DNA of 64,000 nucleotides from Sinorhizobium americanum (GTDB taxonomy: Bacteria > Pseudomonadota > Alphaproteobacteria > Rhizobiales > Rhizobiaceae): the NCBI RefSeq assembly GCF_001651855.1, contig NZ_LNQC01000068.1, positions 1 to 64,000 of the forward strand, written 5' to 3'. The notes below the pieces were generated by a model. The model did not search any database. It was not told where the DNA came from and was given only the letters and a program-made list of their open reading frames with translations. Below, piece after piece: positions 36,020 through 44,558 of this stretch. The position numbers and the translations under genes were made by a program. Positions within the stretch are counted from its first letter, which is position 1. Each line of letters starts with the position of its first letter.

Positions 36020-36991
36020 ATGAACAGCACAACCATGATTTCTTCCCTTGAGGCCCCACGCCGGCTACGGACGACCGGAGGCTTCCTTCTCGCCCTCGCG
36101 GTCCTGCTGATGATAGGTGCGCCGCTGGCGATCTATCCGCTGTTCCTCATCAAGATCCTCTGTTTTGCGCTGTTCGCGGCTGCGTTCAATCTGGTTCTCG
36201 GATATGTGGGGCTTCTGTCGTTCGGACACGCCGCCTTCTTCGGCGGCGCGGCTTACATCACCGCCCACGCCGCCAAGGTCTGGCAGCTTCCCCTTGAACT
36301 CGCCGTGCTCGCGGGAACTGCCTTTGCGGCGCTTCTCGGCCTTGCGTTCGGCATGCTGGCCATTCGCCGCCACGGCATCTACTTCGCGATGATCACACTC
36401 GCCCTCGCGCAGATGATCTATTTCATGGCGGTGCAGATGCCCTTCACCGGCGGCGAGGACGGTATCCAGGCCGTGCCGCGAGGTTATCTTCTCGGGATCG
36501 TCGATCTCCGCAACATCACCGCGATGTATTATACCGTCCTGGGCGGAACTGTCCTGGGGCTCGTGATCATCTGGCGGACGGTGAACTCGCCCTTTGGCCA
36601 TATCCTCTCGGCCATTCGCGAGAACGAAACGCGCGTCACCTCTCTTGGCCTCAAGCCCGAACGCTACAAGCTGATCGCCTTCACGCTTTCCGCCGCGCTC
36701 TCCGGCTTCGCCGGCGCGCTGAAGGCGATCGCCTTCCAGCTCGCCTCCCTCGTGGACGTCACCTGGCACATGTCCGGCGAAGTCATTCTGATGACCCTTC
36801 TCGGCGGCATGGGCACCCTGATCGGCCCGATCGTCGGCGCCAGCATTGTTGTCGGGCTGGAGCACTTTCTTTCGACGAGCGGCCTGCCGATCACCTTCAT
36901 CATCGGTCTGTTCTTCGTCGTGTGCGTGATGATGTTCAGGCGGGGAGTATTCGGCGAGCTGAAGGTGCTAATCGAGCGTTCGAAGCCTTAA
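36020..36991 (+). CDS. Branched-chain-type ABC permease (LivM type)
   Basis: A 323-residue permease with nine or so hydrophobic segments, the LivM signature YVGLLSFGHAAFFGGAAY (about 60-77) and the cytoplasmic loop IRENETRVTSLGLKPERYK (about 200-218). The start ATG at 36020 lies 2 bases after the stop of the LivH-type gene; a much longer frame extends back through that gene but is only its shadow. It is the last gene before a terminator hairpin at 37020. Confidence 0.92.
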   Translation: MNSTTMISSLEAPRRLRTTGGFLLALAVLLMIGAPLAIYPLFLIKILCFALFAAAFNLVLGYVGLLSFGHAAFFGGAAYITAHAAKVWQLPLELAVLAGTAFAALLGLAFGMLAIRRHGIYFAMITLALAQMIYFMAVQMPFTGGEDGIQAVPRGYLLGIVDLRNITAMYYTVLGGTVLGLVIIWRTVNSPFGHILSAIRENETRVTSLGLKPERYKLIAFTLSAALSGFAGALKAIAFQLASLVDVTWHMSGEVILMTLLGGMGTLIGPIVGASIVVGLEHFLSTSGLPITFIIGLFFVVCVMMFRRGVFGELKVLIERSKP

Positions 36992-37019
36992 AGGAAGTCT
37001 TCTTATGCAAGCTATTTTT

Positions 37020-37050
37020 ACCGGGGCCGATTTTTTGCCCCGGTTTATTA
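37020..37050 (+). terminator. Terminator after the LivGFHM-type operon
   Basis: An 8-bp GC-rich stem, ACCGGGGC (37020-37027) with GCCCCGGT (37037-37044), encloses a T-rich loop and is followed by TTATTATA. It stands between the convergent LivM-type and CoxG-like genes. The T-tract favours the plus strand. Confidence 0.65.
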
Positions 37051-37056
37051 TAGGCT

Positions 37057-37857
37057 TCAGCTTGCGCGCCTTGCGCGGGACCCGAACAGGTATCCGATGG
37101 CTGCGGCCATGACGAGCTGAACAACGCTCGCCATGTCCGGGGAGATACGCCCGGGACCGTCCGCCGGCGGTGCGATGCTCGGAAGCAATCCCCCATGGAT
37201 CGCCCACATAGCCACCACAACTGCGGCGAAAACGACGGCTGCGAGAACCGGCAGGCTAAGGGAATTGCCGGCGGCTGGCGCTGGCGTGGGCGCGGCACGC
37301 ATGCGCGAGGCGCCGGCAGCGTTCTCCCCGGCCGATGCGACGGCGGTCGCTTGCGTTCCAGGGGAGGTTCGCGCAACGGCATCAGCCGCGGTCTCCAGCG
37401 ATTGGCCGGCACCCTGGCGGGCAAGAATCTCTTGGGCAAACCGCTTGAAAAACTGCCCCGACATTTGTTTTGCGGTAGCGTCGATCAGTCGGCCACCAAG
37501 CTGTGACAGCTTCCCGCCGATCTGGGCATCCACGGTATAGTGCAGGACGGTTCCGTCCTCGACCAATTCCAGACGAACAACCGCCACTCCCTTTGCAAAT
37601 CCTGCGACACCGCCCTGCCCTTCGCCGGTGATGCGATAACCGTTCGGCGGATCGAGGTCGGAAAGCGTTACCGCGCCCTGGAACCTGGCCTTCACCGGAC
37701 CCACCTTAATGACGGCAACGGCCGACATTTCTGTCTCGGACGACTTCGTCAGCTCCTGGCATCCGGGGATGCAGACTTTTAGCACGTCGACATCGTTCAG
37801 AGCACTCCACACGTCCTCTTTGCTTGCGGGAATGTGTTGCTGGCCAGTCATGTCCAT
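37057..37857 (-). CDS. CoxG-like SRPBCC-domain protein with C-terminal membrane anchor
   Basis: A 266-residue protein. Residues 1-150 are the CoxG/CO dehydrogenase subunit G domain (SRPBCC fold: HIPASKEDVWSALNDVDVLK, CIPGCQEL, YRITGEGQGGVAGFAKG). A low-complexity Ala/Pro linker follows, then one hydrophobic helix around 205-225 (LPVLAAVVFAAVVVAMWA). CoxG proteins are thought to help recruit or assemble molybdenum hydroxylases at the membrane. It is divergent from the hydroxylase operon, with one operator motif between them. It points toward the transporter operon across the terminator. Confidence 0.85.
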   Translation of the reverse strand: MDMTGQQHIPASKEDVWSALNDVDVLKVCIPGCQELTKSSETEMSAVAVIKVGPVKARFQGAVTLSDLDPPNGYRITGEGQGGVAGFAKGVAVVRLELVEDGTVLHYTVDAQIGGKLSQLGGRLIDATAKQMSGQFFKRFAQEILARQGAGQSLETAADAVARTSPGTQATAVASAGENAAGASRMRAAPTPAPAAGNSLSLPVLAAVVFAAVVVAMWAIHGGLLPSIAPPADGPGRISPDMASVVQLVMAAAIGYLFGSRARRAS

Positions 37858-37915
37858 GGAATTTCCTCCTTATTCCCATCAAAAATCCGTCTTGCGCCCT
37901 GGCGGCTGGATTTCC

Positions 37916-37943
37916 TTGACAATCCTATTTTAAGTCTAATAAT
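37916..37943 (+). promoter_or_regulatory. Candidate promoter of the molybdenum hydroxylase operon
   Basis: TTGACA at 37916-37921 and AATAAT at 37938-37943 are 16 bases apart and match -35 and -10 hexamers with one substitution. The -10 lies inside the shared operator motif, so a bound regulator would block polymerase. Transcription would start near 37950, about 100 bases before the chosen start codon. Confidence 0.5.
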
Positions 37944-37950
37944 GCAAGTA
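37931..37950 (+). promoter_or_regulatory. Candidate operator motif TAAGTCTAATAATGCAAGTA
   Basis: It shares the core AAGTCTAATAATGCAAG with 33521-33540 exactly, and with 43596-43614 at all but one position. It sits between the divergent CoxG-like and hydroxylase genes and overlaps the candidate -10 element. Confidence 0.6.
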
Positions 37951-38051
37951 AAATTTGGATGCGCCATGGGAGTGGCAAGGCTGGGAGGAGCAGCAATGAC
38001 AAGGCTTTCCGTGCAATACCTTTTTGCATCAGCCCTATGGGTGATGACGAA

Positions 38052-38939
38052 ATGAAACCGGCACCTTTCGAGTATTTCGCTGCAAGGTCTGCGGCTGAGG
38101 CGGCTGAGGCGCTTGCCGCTGCGAATGGCGACGGCAAGATCATCGCGGGCGGCCAGAGCCTCATGCCGATGATCAACGTCCGTCTGGTGAAGCCCACGAT
38201 CCTCATCGACATCAACCGAATTGCCGGCCTCGATCGCATCGAAAAGCACGGTGAACGGCTGGGCATCGGGGCGACGGTGCGGCACCGCATGACCGCGACG
38301 GATGCGCTCGTGCACCGGCACATCCCCATCCTTCACGATGCCATGCATCACGTGGCGCACCTGACGGTCCGCAATCGCGGCACGTTCTGCGGCAGCGTCT
38401 GCCACGCGGACCCGGCCGCCGAAATGCCGATGATGACGCTCCTCCTTAACGGCATGGTGACCGCCCTCTCGATCAGAGGCGAGCGTCGGATCGCGGCCTC
38501 GGAGTTCTTCGTCGGCTCGCTGATGACAGCGCTTGAACAGGACGAGTTCGTCACATCGATCGAAATCGACACGCTGCCGCCCGAAACGGGATGGGGGTTT
38601 GAAGAGTTCTCGCGGCGCCACGGCGATTTTGCCCTCGCCTCCGTTGCGACCACATTGCGGATCATCGATGGCGTCGCACGTGACGTCCGGTTCGGCATGA
38701 TGGGGGTCGGGGAGACGCCGCTACGCCTGCCGGACATCGAAACGCTGATCGAAGGCCAGACGATCTCGGAGACATTGTTGCAGGACGTTACGGAAGCCCT
38801 TAAGGAGCTCCTGCATCCCAATACCGATATCCATGCATCCGCCGACTATCGCAGGCACCTGGCCGGCGCGCTTGCACGGCGTGCGCTGCGCGACGCCTGG
38901 GCGCGGGCAACCCTTCGCAAGGACGGTGCAAATGCCTGA
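38052..38939 (+). CDS. Molybdenum hydroxylase FAD subunit (CoxM/CutM type)
   Basis: A 295-residue FAD-binding subunit of the xanthine dehydrogenase/CO dehydrogenase family. It shows the FAD pyrophosphate loop AGGQSLMPMINVRL (about 33-46) and the second FAD motif TVRNRGTFCGSVCHADPAAE (about 102-121). It passes electrons from the iron-sulfur subunit to the acceptor. ATG at 38052 is taken; 38037 is an alternative with no better site. It overlaps the FeS-subunit gene by 8 bases. Confidence 0.9.
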   Translation: MKPAPFEYFAARSAAEAAEALAAANGDGKIIAGGQSLMPMINVRLVKPTILIDINRIAGLDRIEKHGERLGIGATVRHRMTATDALVHRHIPILHDAMHHVAHLTVRNRGTFCGSVCHADPAAEMPMMTLLLNGMVTALSIRGERRIAASEFFVGSLMTALEQDEFVTSIEIDTLPPETGWGFEEFSRRHGDFALASVATTLRIIDGVARDVRFGMMGVGETPLRLPDIETLIEGQTISETLLQDVTEALKELLHPNTDIHASADYRRHLAGALARRALRDAWARATLRKDGANA

Positions 38940-39417
38940 AAAGAAGATCACTCTGAGCGTCAGCGTGAACGGCGTGGTCCACACCGCGACGGTTGAACCA
39001 CGCATGCTGCTTAGCGATTTCCTGCGTCACGAGCTTGGCCTCACGGGAACGCATGTCGGCTGTGAGCACGGCGTCTGCGGCGCGTGCACCGTCCTTCTCG
39101 ACGGCCGGAGCGCGCGGTCGTGCCTGACGCTCGCCGTCCAGGCCGACGGCGTAGAGATCGAGACGGTCGAGGGACAGGGAAGCATCGACCGGCTCGGCCG
39201 TATCCAGGAAGCGTTCCGGCAACACCACGCCCTGCAATGCGGCTTCTGCACGCCCGGCTTCATCATGGCGATCACCGACATGCTGCGCCACCATCCCCTC
39301 GAAAGCGACGATCAGATCCGCGAGGCGCTCTCCGGCAACATCTGTCGCTGCACGGGCTATGAACACATCGTCAACGCCGTGCGGGAGCTGGCGAAAGAAA
39401 GAGGGCCTTTGACATGA
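38932..39417 (+). CDS. Molybdenum hydroxylase 2Fe-2S subunit (CoxS/CutS type)
   Basis: A 161-residue protein with both iron-sulfur cluster motifs of the family: plant-ferredoxin type GCEHGVCGACTVLLDG with a later Cys at RSCL (about 41-63), and the all-helical domain motifs CGFCTPGF (about 101-108) and CRCTGY (about 136-141). It carries electrons from the Mo centre to FAD. The start ATG overlaps the end of the FAD-subunit gene and its stop overlaps the next start (ATGA). Confidence 0.95.
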   Translation: MPEKKITLSVSVNGVVHTATVEPRMLLSDFLRHELGLTGTHVGCEHGVCGACTVLLDGRSARSCLTLAVQADGVEIETVEGQGSIDRLGRIQEAFRQHHALQCGFCTPGFIMAITDMLRHHPLESDDQIREALSGNICRCTGYEHIVNAVRELAKERGPLT

Positions 39418-40175
39418 AGATGCATTTTCTCGCCGGCGGCCGGCTGCGCATGCGCCGCTCCATCTTCGTGCCCGGCGTGGCGAAGGAAGAGACGATCCAG
39501 CTGCCCGTCCATGCGACCCTGATAAGGCACCCGAAGGGAAACGTGCTTTTCGATACCGGCTGCAACCCTGACGCTGCCACGGATCCGCAAGCCCGCTGGG
39601 GCGGGCTGGCCAAGGTAATGACGCCGATATTCGATCAGGAGCAGACGGTCGTCCGGCAACTCGCAACCCTCGGTCTTGAGGCCGATGACATCGACGTCGT
39701 GATCTGCTCGCACCTGCATCCCGACCATTGCGGTTGCAACCAGCATTTCGGCCGCGCGACGATCCTGTGCCATGAGGCCGAGGTCGCCGCTGCAAAAGCC
39801 GACGGCGCCGAGAACCAGGGCTATCTGAGACCTGAATGGGACCAACCGCAAGGCTTTCAGACCGTCAGCGCGGAGCACGACGTCTTCGGCGACGGGCGCA
39901 TTGTTCTCCTTCCCATGCCAGGTCATACTCCCGGCATGACCGTCGCGCACGTATCGCTTCAGGAAAGCGGTACCTTCGTCCTCGCCTCTGACGCCGCGCC
40001 CCTTCAGGCCAATATCGATGCGGGCGTCGCGCCGCGAAACACGTGGAACATGGAGCTCGCCGCGGCGGCGCTCGCGCGCTTGAAGGCCCTGCGGGACAAG
40101 GGCGCGACCATCATCTGCGGACATGACGATGCGCAGTGGCAGGCCCTGCGGAAGGGCGGGGAGTTTTACGAATGA
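39414..40175 (+). CDS. Metallo-beta-lactamase-fold hydrolase (AHL-lactonase-like)
   Basis: A 253-residue MBL-fold protein with the metal motif SHLHPDHCG (about 101-109), further His in GHTPGMT, Asp in ASDAAPL, and a terminal ICGHDD. This subgroup contains N-acyl-homoserine lactone hydrolases and other lactonases. It is inserted between the FeS and Mo subunit genes and overlaps both by 4 bases, an unusual position that implies a tight functional link. It is likely to open a lactone or cyclic product formed by the hydroxylase; quorum quenching is less likely in this setting. Confidence 0.88.
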   Translation: MKMHFLAGGRLRMRRSIFVPGVAKEETIQLPVHATLIRHPKGNVLFDTGCNPDAATDPQARWGGLAKVMTPIFDQEQTVVRQLATLGLEADDIDVVICSHLHPDHCGCNQHFGRATILCHEAEVAAAKADGAENQGYLRPEWDQPQGFQTVSAEHDVFGDGRIVLLPMPGHTPGMTVAHVSLQESGTFVLASDAAPLQANIDAGVAPRNTWNMELAAAALARLKALRDKGATIICGHDDAQWQALRKGGEFYE

Positions 40176-42565
40176 GCCTCAGCGACCATTCCGTCGAACT
40201 CCGCCCCAAGCTTGTCGGCCAACGGGTGAAGCGCACCGAAGACCCGCGGCTGCTTGCAGGCGTAGGCCAATATGTCGACGACATGGCGCCGGCCGGAATG
40301 CTGCATGTCGCGCTGCGCCGCTCCGACCAGCCACATGCCCGTATCCTCAACATCGATGTCGGCGGGGCATTCTCCGTTCCCGGGGTGATCGCCATCTACG
40401 ATGCGAGCGATCTGGATAACGACGTCACGCCGGCGATCCCCACTTCCCGCATGCCCGACTATTACGCCACGCCCATCTGGCCGCTGGCGCGTGGCAAGGT
40501 GCGCTATGTTGGCGAACCCGTCGTCGCCGTCGTCGCGGAAAGTCGATACGCCGCCGAGGACGCGCTGGAGCACATAACCATCGACTACGAGCCTTTGCCT
40601 TTCGCGATCCGGCAAATCGACGCGGTGAAGGACGACGCCCCGCTGCTCCACGAGGAGGCCGGCACGAACACGATCATCCGCCGGGAATTCAAGCGCGGAG
40701 ACGTCGATGCCGCATTCGAGAGCGCCGCGGTGACCGTCAAGGGCCGGTTCCGAATGACGCGCAAGACGGCCGTCGCCATGGAGAACCGATCCTACCTTGC
40801 CGAATGGGATCCGCGAAAGCAGGCGCTGACGCTTTATACTTCGTCGAACATCCCCGGCGTCATCCGGGATGTCCTGTCCGGATGCCTCGACTTGCCCGGC
40901 ACGCGCCTGCGGGTCGCCGCGCCGGATGTCGGCGGCAGTTTTGGCGGGAAAGGGTCATTATATGGAGAGGAGCTCCTTGTCTGCGCCCTTGCTCGCAAGC
41001 TTAAGCGCCCGATCAAGTTCATCAGCGATCGCCTGGAAGACCTGTCCGCGACCAGCCAGGCTTTCGATGAACTGATAGGAGCCGAGCTCGCCGTCACGCA
41101 GGACGGGATGCTGATCGGGCTCAGGGCCGACGTCATCGGCGATGTCGGCGCCTATTCGATCTATCCCTGGACCGCTGCCCTCGAAACCGTGCAGGTGGTG
41201 AGTTTTCTGCCCGGTCCTTACAGGATGGAGCATTACCGCGGCCGTATCCGAGGTGTTCTCACCCCCAAGCCGCCGACCGGACCCTATCGCGGCGTCGGCC
41301 GGCCATCCTCCACATTCGCGATGGAACGCCTGATCGACATGGCAGCGCGCAAGCTTTGCATGGATCCAGTCGAATTTCGCCGCAAGAACCTCGTCAACGC
41401 CGAAGAGTTCCCCTATCGGACCGCCTCCGGCATTATCTGGGACAAGTCGGCGTTTCAGGAGTGCCTGGCAGGCGCTTGCGCGCATGTCGATTATCCCAAC
41501 CTCCTGCTCGAAAGGGATGAGGCACGGCGGAATGGACGCTGGGTCGGTATTGGCCTTGCAAGCTATGCGGAACTGACCGGCATCGGCTCGCGCATCTCCG
41601 TCGCTCCCGGCATGCCCATCAACACCGGCACAGAAACCTCGAAAATCGAGATCGATGCGACGGGTGCGATCACCGCCGCCTTCGGCATCGCCTCGCACGG
41701 ACAAGGTCTTGAGACCACTCTTGCTCAGGTGATCGTCGACGAACTCGGCTGCAAGCTCGAGGATATCGAGGTCAAGCATGGCGACAGCGCGCTGGTGCCG
41801 ATGTCCAGCGGCACCTATGCCAGCCGCTCGGCGGTTCTCGGCGGCGGTGCGGCAACCCTCGCCGCGCGTGTCGTCAAGGGCAAGGTGTTGCGCGCGGCCG
41901 CCTATCTTATGGAGCAGAGCATCGACGACCTCGACATCCATGCCGGCATCGTCACCAGTCGAAACTCGAATCGCTCGATGACGCTCAAGGAAATCGCATC
42001 GGCCGTCTATTCGCAGATGGGGCGTATTCCACGCAATCAGCGCGAGGACCTTGCCGCATCGGAGACCTATGATCCCTATCTCGGCACCGCCTGTTCATCC
42101 ACCCACCTCGCCATGGTGGAGGTCGACCCTGAAACCTATGGCGTCAAGGTCCTGCGTTATGTGGTGGCTGAGGATTGCGGCAAAATCATCAATCCAATGA
42201 TCGTCGATGGCCAGGTGCAGGGCGCGGTGGCGCAGGGCATCGGCGCGGCTCTTCTCGAGGAGATCGTGCACGACGACCAGGGCCAGGCCGTAGCGGCAAG
42301 CCTTGCGGACTACCTCGTTCCGGTGGCGACCAATGTGCCTGATATCGGCATTGTGCATATTGAGGCGGATTTGCCCAACAATATCGGCGGGTTCCGCGGC
42401 ATGGGCGAAGGAGGCACGATCGGCGCGCCGGCGACGATCGCAAACGCCGTATCCGACGCGCTTTCCCACCTCGACATCTCGGTGGAAACACTTCCCGTTA
42501 CACCGGAGCGGATATTCCAGATGTTGCAGGCGCGCCGTGATCCCGCTGCTGCCGTCACAGATTGA
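40172..42565 (+). CDS. Molybdenum hydroxylase large (Mo-cofactor) subunit, xanthine dehydrogenase/CoxL superfamily
   Basis: A 797-residue catalytic subunit. It shows the N-terminal segment KRTEDPRLLAGVGQYVDDM, Mo-pterin motif GGSFGGKGS (about 256-264), substrate loop GPYRGVGRPS (about 374-383) and the C-terminal active-site Glu in GMGEGGTIGAP (about 745-755). Form I CO dehydrogenase carries AYRCSFR in the active-site loop; here it is PYRGVGR, so this enzyme hydroxylates an organic substrate and does not oxidise CO. Such enzymes add water-derived oxygen to N-heterocycles, aldehydes or aromatic CoA esters. Its 3' end overlaps the convergent regulator gene by 11 bases. Confidence 0.92.
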   Translation: MSLSDHSVELRPKLVGQRVKRTEDPRLLAGVGQYVDDMAPAGMLHVALRRSDQPHARILNIDVGGAFSVPGVIAIYDASDLDNDVTPAIPTSRMPDYYATPIWPLARGKVRYVGEPVVAVVAESRYAAEDALEHITIDYEPLPFAIRQIDAVKDDAPLLHEEAGTNTIIRREFKRGDVDAAFESAAVTVKGRFRMTRKTAVAMENRSYLAEWDPRKQALTLYTSSNIPGVIRDVLSGCLDLPGTRLRVAAPDVGGSFGGKGSLYGEELLVCALARKLKRPIKFISDRLEDLSATSQAFDELIGAELAVTQDGMLIGLRADVIGDVGAYSIYPWTAALETVQVVSFLPGPYRMEHYRGRIRGVLTPKPPTGPYRGVGRPSSTFAMERLIDMAARKLCMDPVEFRRKNLVNAEEFPYRTASGIIWDKSAFQECLAGACAHVDYPNLLLERDEARRNGRWVGIGLASYAELTGIGSRISVAPGMPINTGTETSKIEIDATGAITAAFGIASHGQGLETTLAQVIVDELGCKLEDIEVKHGDSALVPMSSGTYASRSAVLGGGAATLAARVVKGKVLRAAAYLMEQSIDDLDIHAGIVTSRNSNRSMTLKEIASAVYSQMGRIPRNQREDLAASETYDPYLGTACSSTHLAMVEVDPETYGVKVLRYVVAEDCGKIINPMIVDGQVQGAVAQGIGAALLEEIVHDDQGQAVAASLADYLVPVATNVPDIGIVHIEADLPNNIGGFRGMGEGGTIGAPATIANAVSDALSHLDISVETLPVTPERIFQMLQARRDPAAAVTD

Positions 42566-43532
42566 ACGGATACCGCAGAATGTAGTCCGTATCCTTCACC
42601 GTGATCTGCTTCTTACATTCGGAGCAAACGACGATTGCCGAAAAGTCCTGCCCGCAGGTCTTGTGGCGCAGGCGCATCGGAGGTTTGCCCTCCGCAAGCC
42701 AGCGGTCTCCCCAAGCCATCATCACCAGCATCGGCTTATAGAGATCGAGCCCCATTTCGGTAAAGCGATACTCGAACCGTTCGCTTGAACCATAGGGAAC
42801 CTTGCGAAACACCTCGGCCTGCACGAGGCGTGCAAGGCGGTCGGCAAGGATGTTCGTGGCTATGCCAAGGTTCTCCCGCATCTCCTCGAAGCGGCGGACA
42901 CCAAACCAGCCCTCCCGCAAGATCAGGAAGCTCCATCTGTCGCCGATGATCCCCAGCGTCCGCGCGACAGAACAGGGCCGCACCCGTTCCAGAAGCGTGG
43001 GATCGGAACTGCGGCGCGAAGTCGGGCGCGTATCAACGGGAGCGTAACCCGCGCCAGGCCCATCGCGGGGAGCGACATCTCGCGCCGTGAACGGCTCCAG
43101 GCACTCGCCGCAAACAGTGACCGGACGGCAGGCGCAGCCGCAACTCTTGTGAATCAACTGCAGGGGCGGCTCGCTGCCGCCCGCCAACCATTTGTCGCCG
43201 AACTCCATCAGAGACAGCATGGTCGGGAAGAGATCCTTTCCTCGCTCCGTCAGGAAATATTGCTGCCCGGGCTCGTTGGGCCGCCGTCCCACGCTCATGA
43301 TCTCGTTTGCGACCAGGGCGGACAAGCGCGAGGATAAGGTCTGCCGCGGAATGCCCAGTCTCTGCTGGAACTTATCGAACCGACGGACCCCGAAATACGC
43401 TTCGCGAAGAATGAGGAAGTTCCACGTATCGAGGACGATCTCCATCGTACGCCGGACGGATGACTGCCGCTGCAGCGGCACCGGCTTCGACCCATTGGAG
43501 GGCTCAGGGATCAGCGTGTCTTTATTCAACAT
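42555..43532 (-). CDS. Fused double HxlR-family transcriptional regulator with two Cys clusters
   Basis: A 325-residue protein made of two HxlR winged-helix domains in tandem. Domain 1 (about 30-120) contains TWNFLILREAYFGVRRFDKF; domain 2 (about 185-275) contains DRWSFLILREGWFGVRRFEE. Each is followed by a Cys-rich tail: HKSCGCACRPVTVCGECLE and HKTCGQDFSAIVVCSECKK, both zinc-ribbon-like. Ordinary HxlR proteins are about 110-residue dimers, so this one chain may equal a dimer. It is convergent with the hydroxylase large subunit. A copy of the locus's shared motif lies 64 bases upstream of its start, so it may autoregulate and control all three promoter regions. Confidence 0.88.
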   Translation of the reverse strand: MLNKDTLIPEPSNGSKPVPLQRQSSVRRTMEIVLDTWNFLILREAYFGVRRFDKFQQRLGIPRQTLSSRLSALVANEIMSVGRRPNEPGQQYFLTERGKDLFPTMLSLMEFGDKWLAGGSEPPLQLIHKSCGCACRPVTVCGECLEPFTARDVAPRDGPGAGYAPVDTRPTSRRSSDPTLLERVRPCSVARTLGIIGDRWSFLILREGWFGVRRFEEMRENLGIATNILADRLARLVQAEVFRKVPYGSSERFEYRFTEMGLDLYKPMLVMMAWGDRWLAEGKPPMRLRHKTCGQDFSAIVVCSECKKQITVKDTDYILRYPFNL

Positions 43533-44085
43533 TCAGAGAGTACCCGGTCGCATCATCAGACAGCAGTCATGCATCCGGCTATAAGTTAGGTCAAGAAGTC
43601 TAATAATGAAAGTACCGAGATGGAGGATTGGCCAAACCGAATTGTACCGAGCCCAGCAAACAACAAGTCCAAGGTGCCCTTAAAGGTTCAGGTTTCCAAG
43701 GCCAATGAGAACCGGCTTCAGCGTGCGGACTTCGCTAATCAGAATGGCCGAATCCCGAGCCGGAAGCTGCTATGACCGAGCCTGCAGGTGCTCCTCAATG
43801 AGTGAGGTCGCAACATAGCACAAGCGGTGGCACTTCACGTTTCAGAACTCCCGCTAAGCTGACTGAAGCGCGCGCGGAACATCGCGACGTTGCAGCGATT
43901 GGGTGTACAAACCGGGAGGCTGTCGAATGTTAGCCATTGCGCGAGGTCCTGTTGCAAATTGCACCCTGCCCTCCGACCAGCGGATCCGTGCGGCAGGCCT
44001 TGAATTTCGGTCGCTGCACGGCCGGAGCAGCCCGTTCACATCAGCCATCGCCAGCTGAACGATTGCGAGTCTGACGACGACGGCG
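43533..44085. other. Intergenic region with the regulator's promoter; otherwise no gene recognised
   Basis: The first 85 bases should hold the HxlR promoter and contain the operator motif at 43596-43614. The rest has only short, overlapping ORFs without a domain and looks like decayed sequence. Confidence 0.45.
43596..43614 (+). promoter_or_regulatory. Candidate operator motif AAGTCTAATAATGAAAGTA
   Basis: It matches the 37931 site at every position of the shared core except one (GAAAG for GCAAG). In the minus orientation it is followed at once by TTGACC, a possible -35 of the regulator gene. It is the third intergenic occurrence in the locus. Confidence 0.55.
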
Positions 44086-44458
44086 GTGCTCTCCGTATTG
44101 GCCAGATTGGAGGGACGAAGCATTTTCCAGCCAGCCAATGCCACGAGCCAATGGCTTCATGGCGAGAATGCCGGCCACGTCAGGGTCGCGGACGCGAAGC
44201 ACACGTTGCTCGGCTACTGCACTCATCACCTGTCGGCGATCTTTTGGGCTCTGCCCTTCGAAGCATGGCTTTCGGCCGACCGCTCCGGGAAAGCGACCTT
44301 CACACTGCGCAAGGCGGCGATAACTGCCGCGATTGCCTACCTGGTCGACTAACTGGTTCCGAAGCGGCTGACCCCCGGTTGGGAGACCGTTCTCTCGAAG
44401 AGATCGATTGGACTGACCTACGTCGCACTGGCGCTCGGTCTGGCGGCGGGAGCCATGG
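44086..44458 (+). pseudogene. Possible remnant of a membrane-associated protein (in-frame stop)
   Basis: An 88-residue ORF (44086-44352) ends at TAA, but the same frame goes on with a positively charged stretch and a hydrophobic helix (LTYVALALGLAAGAM). Its central part, LGYCTHHLSAIFWALPFEAWL, looks like a real protein segment. I do not recognise the family. The stop may be a mutation splitting an older gene, or the ORF may be chance. Confidence 0.25.
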
Positions 44459-44558
44459 TGACACGGAAATCGCAACACCCGAACCAAGCCCCAAATGAAA
44501 CGTCCTGCCTGACCGGCGCCGAGGCGGCATTGCGGTATCCCCAGTCGAGACAGGCCAG

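Noticed and set aside
38052..42565. Carbon monoxide dehydrogenase (CoxMSL)
   Set aside because: Subunit families match, but the large subunit has PYRGVGR rather than the AYRCSFR loop of form I CO dehydrogenase, and the neighbours are acyl-CoA and transport genes.
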